Program-made: the position numbers and the translations under genes
The notes under the pieces: model-generated
What the model was told of the DNA's origin: nothing
Seen by the model: the letters and a program-made list of their open reading frames with translations, nothing else
The model's database searches: none
Assembly: GCA_018812505.1 (NCBI GenBank)
Contig: JAHJDK010000140.1
Location: 1-7,280, forward strand
From: Nanobdellota archaeon
GTDB taxonomy: Archaea > Nanobdellota > Nanobdellia > Woesearchaeales > GCA-2686295
Direction: 5' to 3'
Length of the DNA stretch: 7,280 bases
Shown: piece after piece, positions 6,546 through 7,280 of the stretch
Position numbering within the stretch: the first letter of the stretch is position 1
Layout: every line of letters starts with the position of its first letter

Positions 6546-7280
6546 TTTATTATCTTTATTATACCATGGTTGGCGTTTACTTCTATTAAGTCTCCGTCTT
6601 TTATTATTCTGGTTGCCATCTTTGTTCCTACTACGCATGGCTTTCCTAGTTCTCTGCTGATTATTGCTGCGTGACATGTAAGTCCGCCTTCATCTGTCAC
6701 GATTGCTGCTGCTTTCTTCATTACAGGAACAAACTCTGGCATTGTCATTCCAGTAACTAATATGTCTCCTTTTTTGACTTTTTTCATTGCTTCATCTGCT
6801 GAGAAACAAACTCTTGCAGTACCAATTATTCTTCCTTGTGATGCGCTCATACCTAGTAATTCTTTGTTATAATCTTCTTTGTTTATTTTTATTGCTTCAT
6901 CTCTTTTCTTTAATGCTTCTTCACCGAAATATTCTTCTGAGTCTCCATTTTTATAATGCACACAGTACCATTCTTTACTTCTTTTAGTCATTAATGTTTT
7001 GTCGAATTTTTTCTTCTTTATTGATTCTACAAGTTCTGCTGGCCATAAGAAATATAGTTTGTTACAATCCACATTGTTTCTTTTGGCAATTATTTTGTAA
7101 ATTTCTCTGATGCAATATACTACTTTTACTTGTCCTTCTTTTCTTAAGTCGTGTAATACTGTGTATTCGTCAAATATTTTAATATAATTTTTTATTATTG
7201 GAAACTTACCTTCAATTTCTTTAAGATAGGATTTTTTTGCTTTTATTTCTTCTTTGAATCTTTTTGTTTCATTATTATAA
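6542..7280 (-). CDS. PEP-utilising-enzyme mobile-domain protein, paralogue 1 (5' end beyond the window)
   Basis: Only the last 245 residues are inside the window, and the frame is open to the right edge. A GTG at 7072 could serve as a start on paper. The upstream codons continue the family pattern, though: VLHDLRKEG...IREIYKIIAKRNNV aligns with NWQDERKE...IILKEIAKRTGI of paralogue 2, so the gene is simply cut. The swivelling domain begins about MSASQGRIIG and carries the signature DEGGLTCHAAIISRELG, with the catalytic His encoded at 6673-6671. The segment ILVTGMTMPEFVPVMKKAAAIVTDEGG is almost identical to paralogue 2. The TGA overlaps the next gene's ATG. Whether an ATP-grasp domain lies upstream in this protein cannot be seen. 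A role as phosphoryl-carrier protein is inferred from the domain. Confidence 0.85.
   Translation of the reverse strand, partial: YNNETKRFKEEIKAKKSYLKEIEGKFPIIKNYIKIFDEYTVLHDLRKEGQVKVVYCIREIYKIIAKRNNVDCNKLYFLWPAELVESIKKKKFDKTLMTKRSKEWYCVHYKNGDSEEYFGEEALKKRDEAIKINKEDYNKELLGMSASQGRIIGTARVCFSADEAMKKVKKGDILVTGMTMPEFVPVMKKAAAIVTDEGGLTCHAAIISRELGKPCVVGTKMATRIIKDGDLIEVNANHGIIKIIK

Noticed and set aside
6546..6677. 44-residue Arg/Asn-rich N-terminal extension of paralogue 2 starting at the ATG at 6677
   Set aside because: It is an alternative frame over the conserved carrier-domain end of the upstream gene, has no family similarity, and the ATGA overlap at 6542-6545 gives a better start.
6542..7072. 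A short stand-alone 176-aa carrier protein starting at GTG 7072
   Set aside because: The frame stays open to the window edge and the upstream residues align with paralogue 2, so this is the end of a longer gene.
926..7280. True PEP synthase, PPDK or PTS enzyme I genes
   Set aside because: The complete proteins are too short and lack the ATP-grasp domain; none has the PEP/pyruvate-binding barrel after the His domain, which here is at the C-terminus.

Overview
The window looks archaeal, most likely a low-GC, small-genome lineage of the DPANN type. The evidence is a TATA box without bacterial -35/-10 elements, GGTGAT-type Shine-Dalgarno sequences set 3 nt from the start codons, T-run terminators, and very Lys/Ile/Glu-rich proteins. 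The taxon is inference; no rRNA or other marker gene is present.

Layout. Bases 1-781 (+ strand) hold one monocistronic gene for a divergent histidine-phosphatase-superfamily protein, with its own TATA box. Bases 782-925 are a short convergent intergenic region with T-run terminators and a degenerate tandem repeat of about 52 bp that copies the last codons and terminator hairpin of the neighbouring minus-strand gene. From 7280 down to 926 everything is one minus-strand operon. In order of transcription it contains: (1) a PEP-utilising-enzyme mobile-domain protein cut by the window edge, (2) a complete paralogue, (3) a HAD-superfamily hydrolase, (4) a third paralogue, (5) an HD-domain metal phosphohydrolase, (6) a fourth paralogue. 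Three of the five junctions are 4-nt ATGA overlaps, one is an 11-nt overlap with a TTG start, and one is a 2-nt gap, so the genes are almost certainly cotranscribed and translationally coupled. The promoter lies beyond the right edge.

Function. The four paralogues end in the swivelling phosphohistidine domain of PEP synthase, pyruvate phosphate dikinase and rifampin phosphotransferase, each with its catalytic His. The three complete ones (477-498 aa) have no N-terminal ATP-grasp nucleotide-binding domain. They carry instead about 370 residues of divergent, mostly helical sequence that shares only a few sparse motifs. A phosphohistidine domain must be charged by a nucleotide-binding partner and must hand its phosphate to an acceptor, so the operon resembles a split phosphotransferase with several carrier/acceptor subunits, accompanied by two phosphate-removing enzymes (HAD and HD). 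Phenylphosphate synthase is a known precedent for a PEP-synthase-like enzyme split this way. The substrate cannot be deduced from the sequence. The set of four carrier paralogues plus HAD plus HD is the most interesting part of the window.
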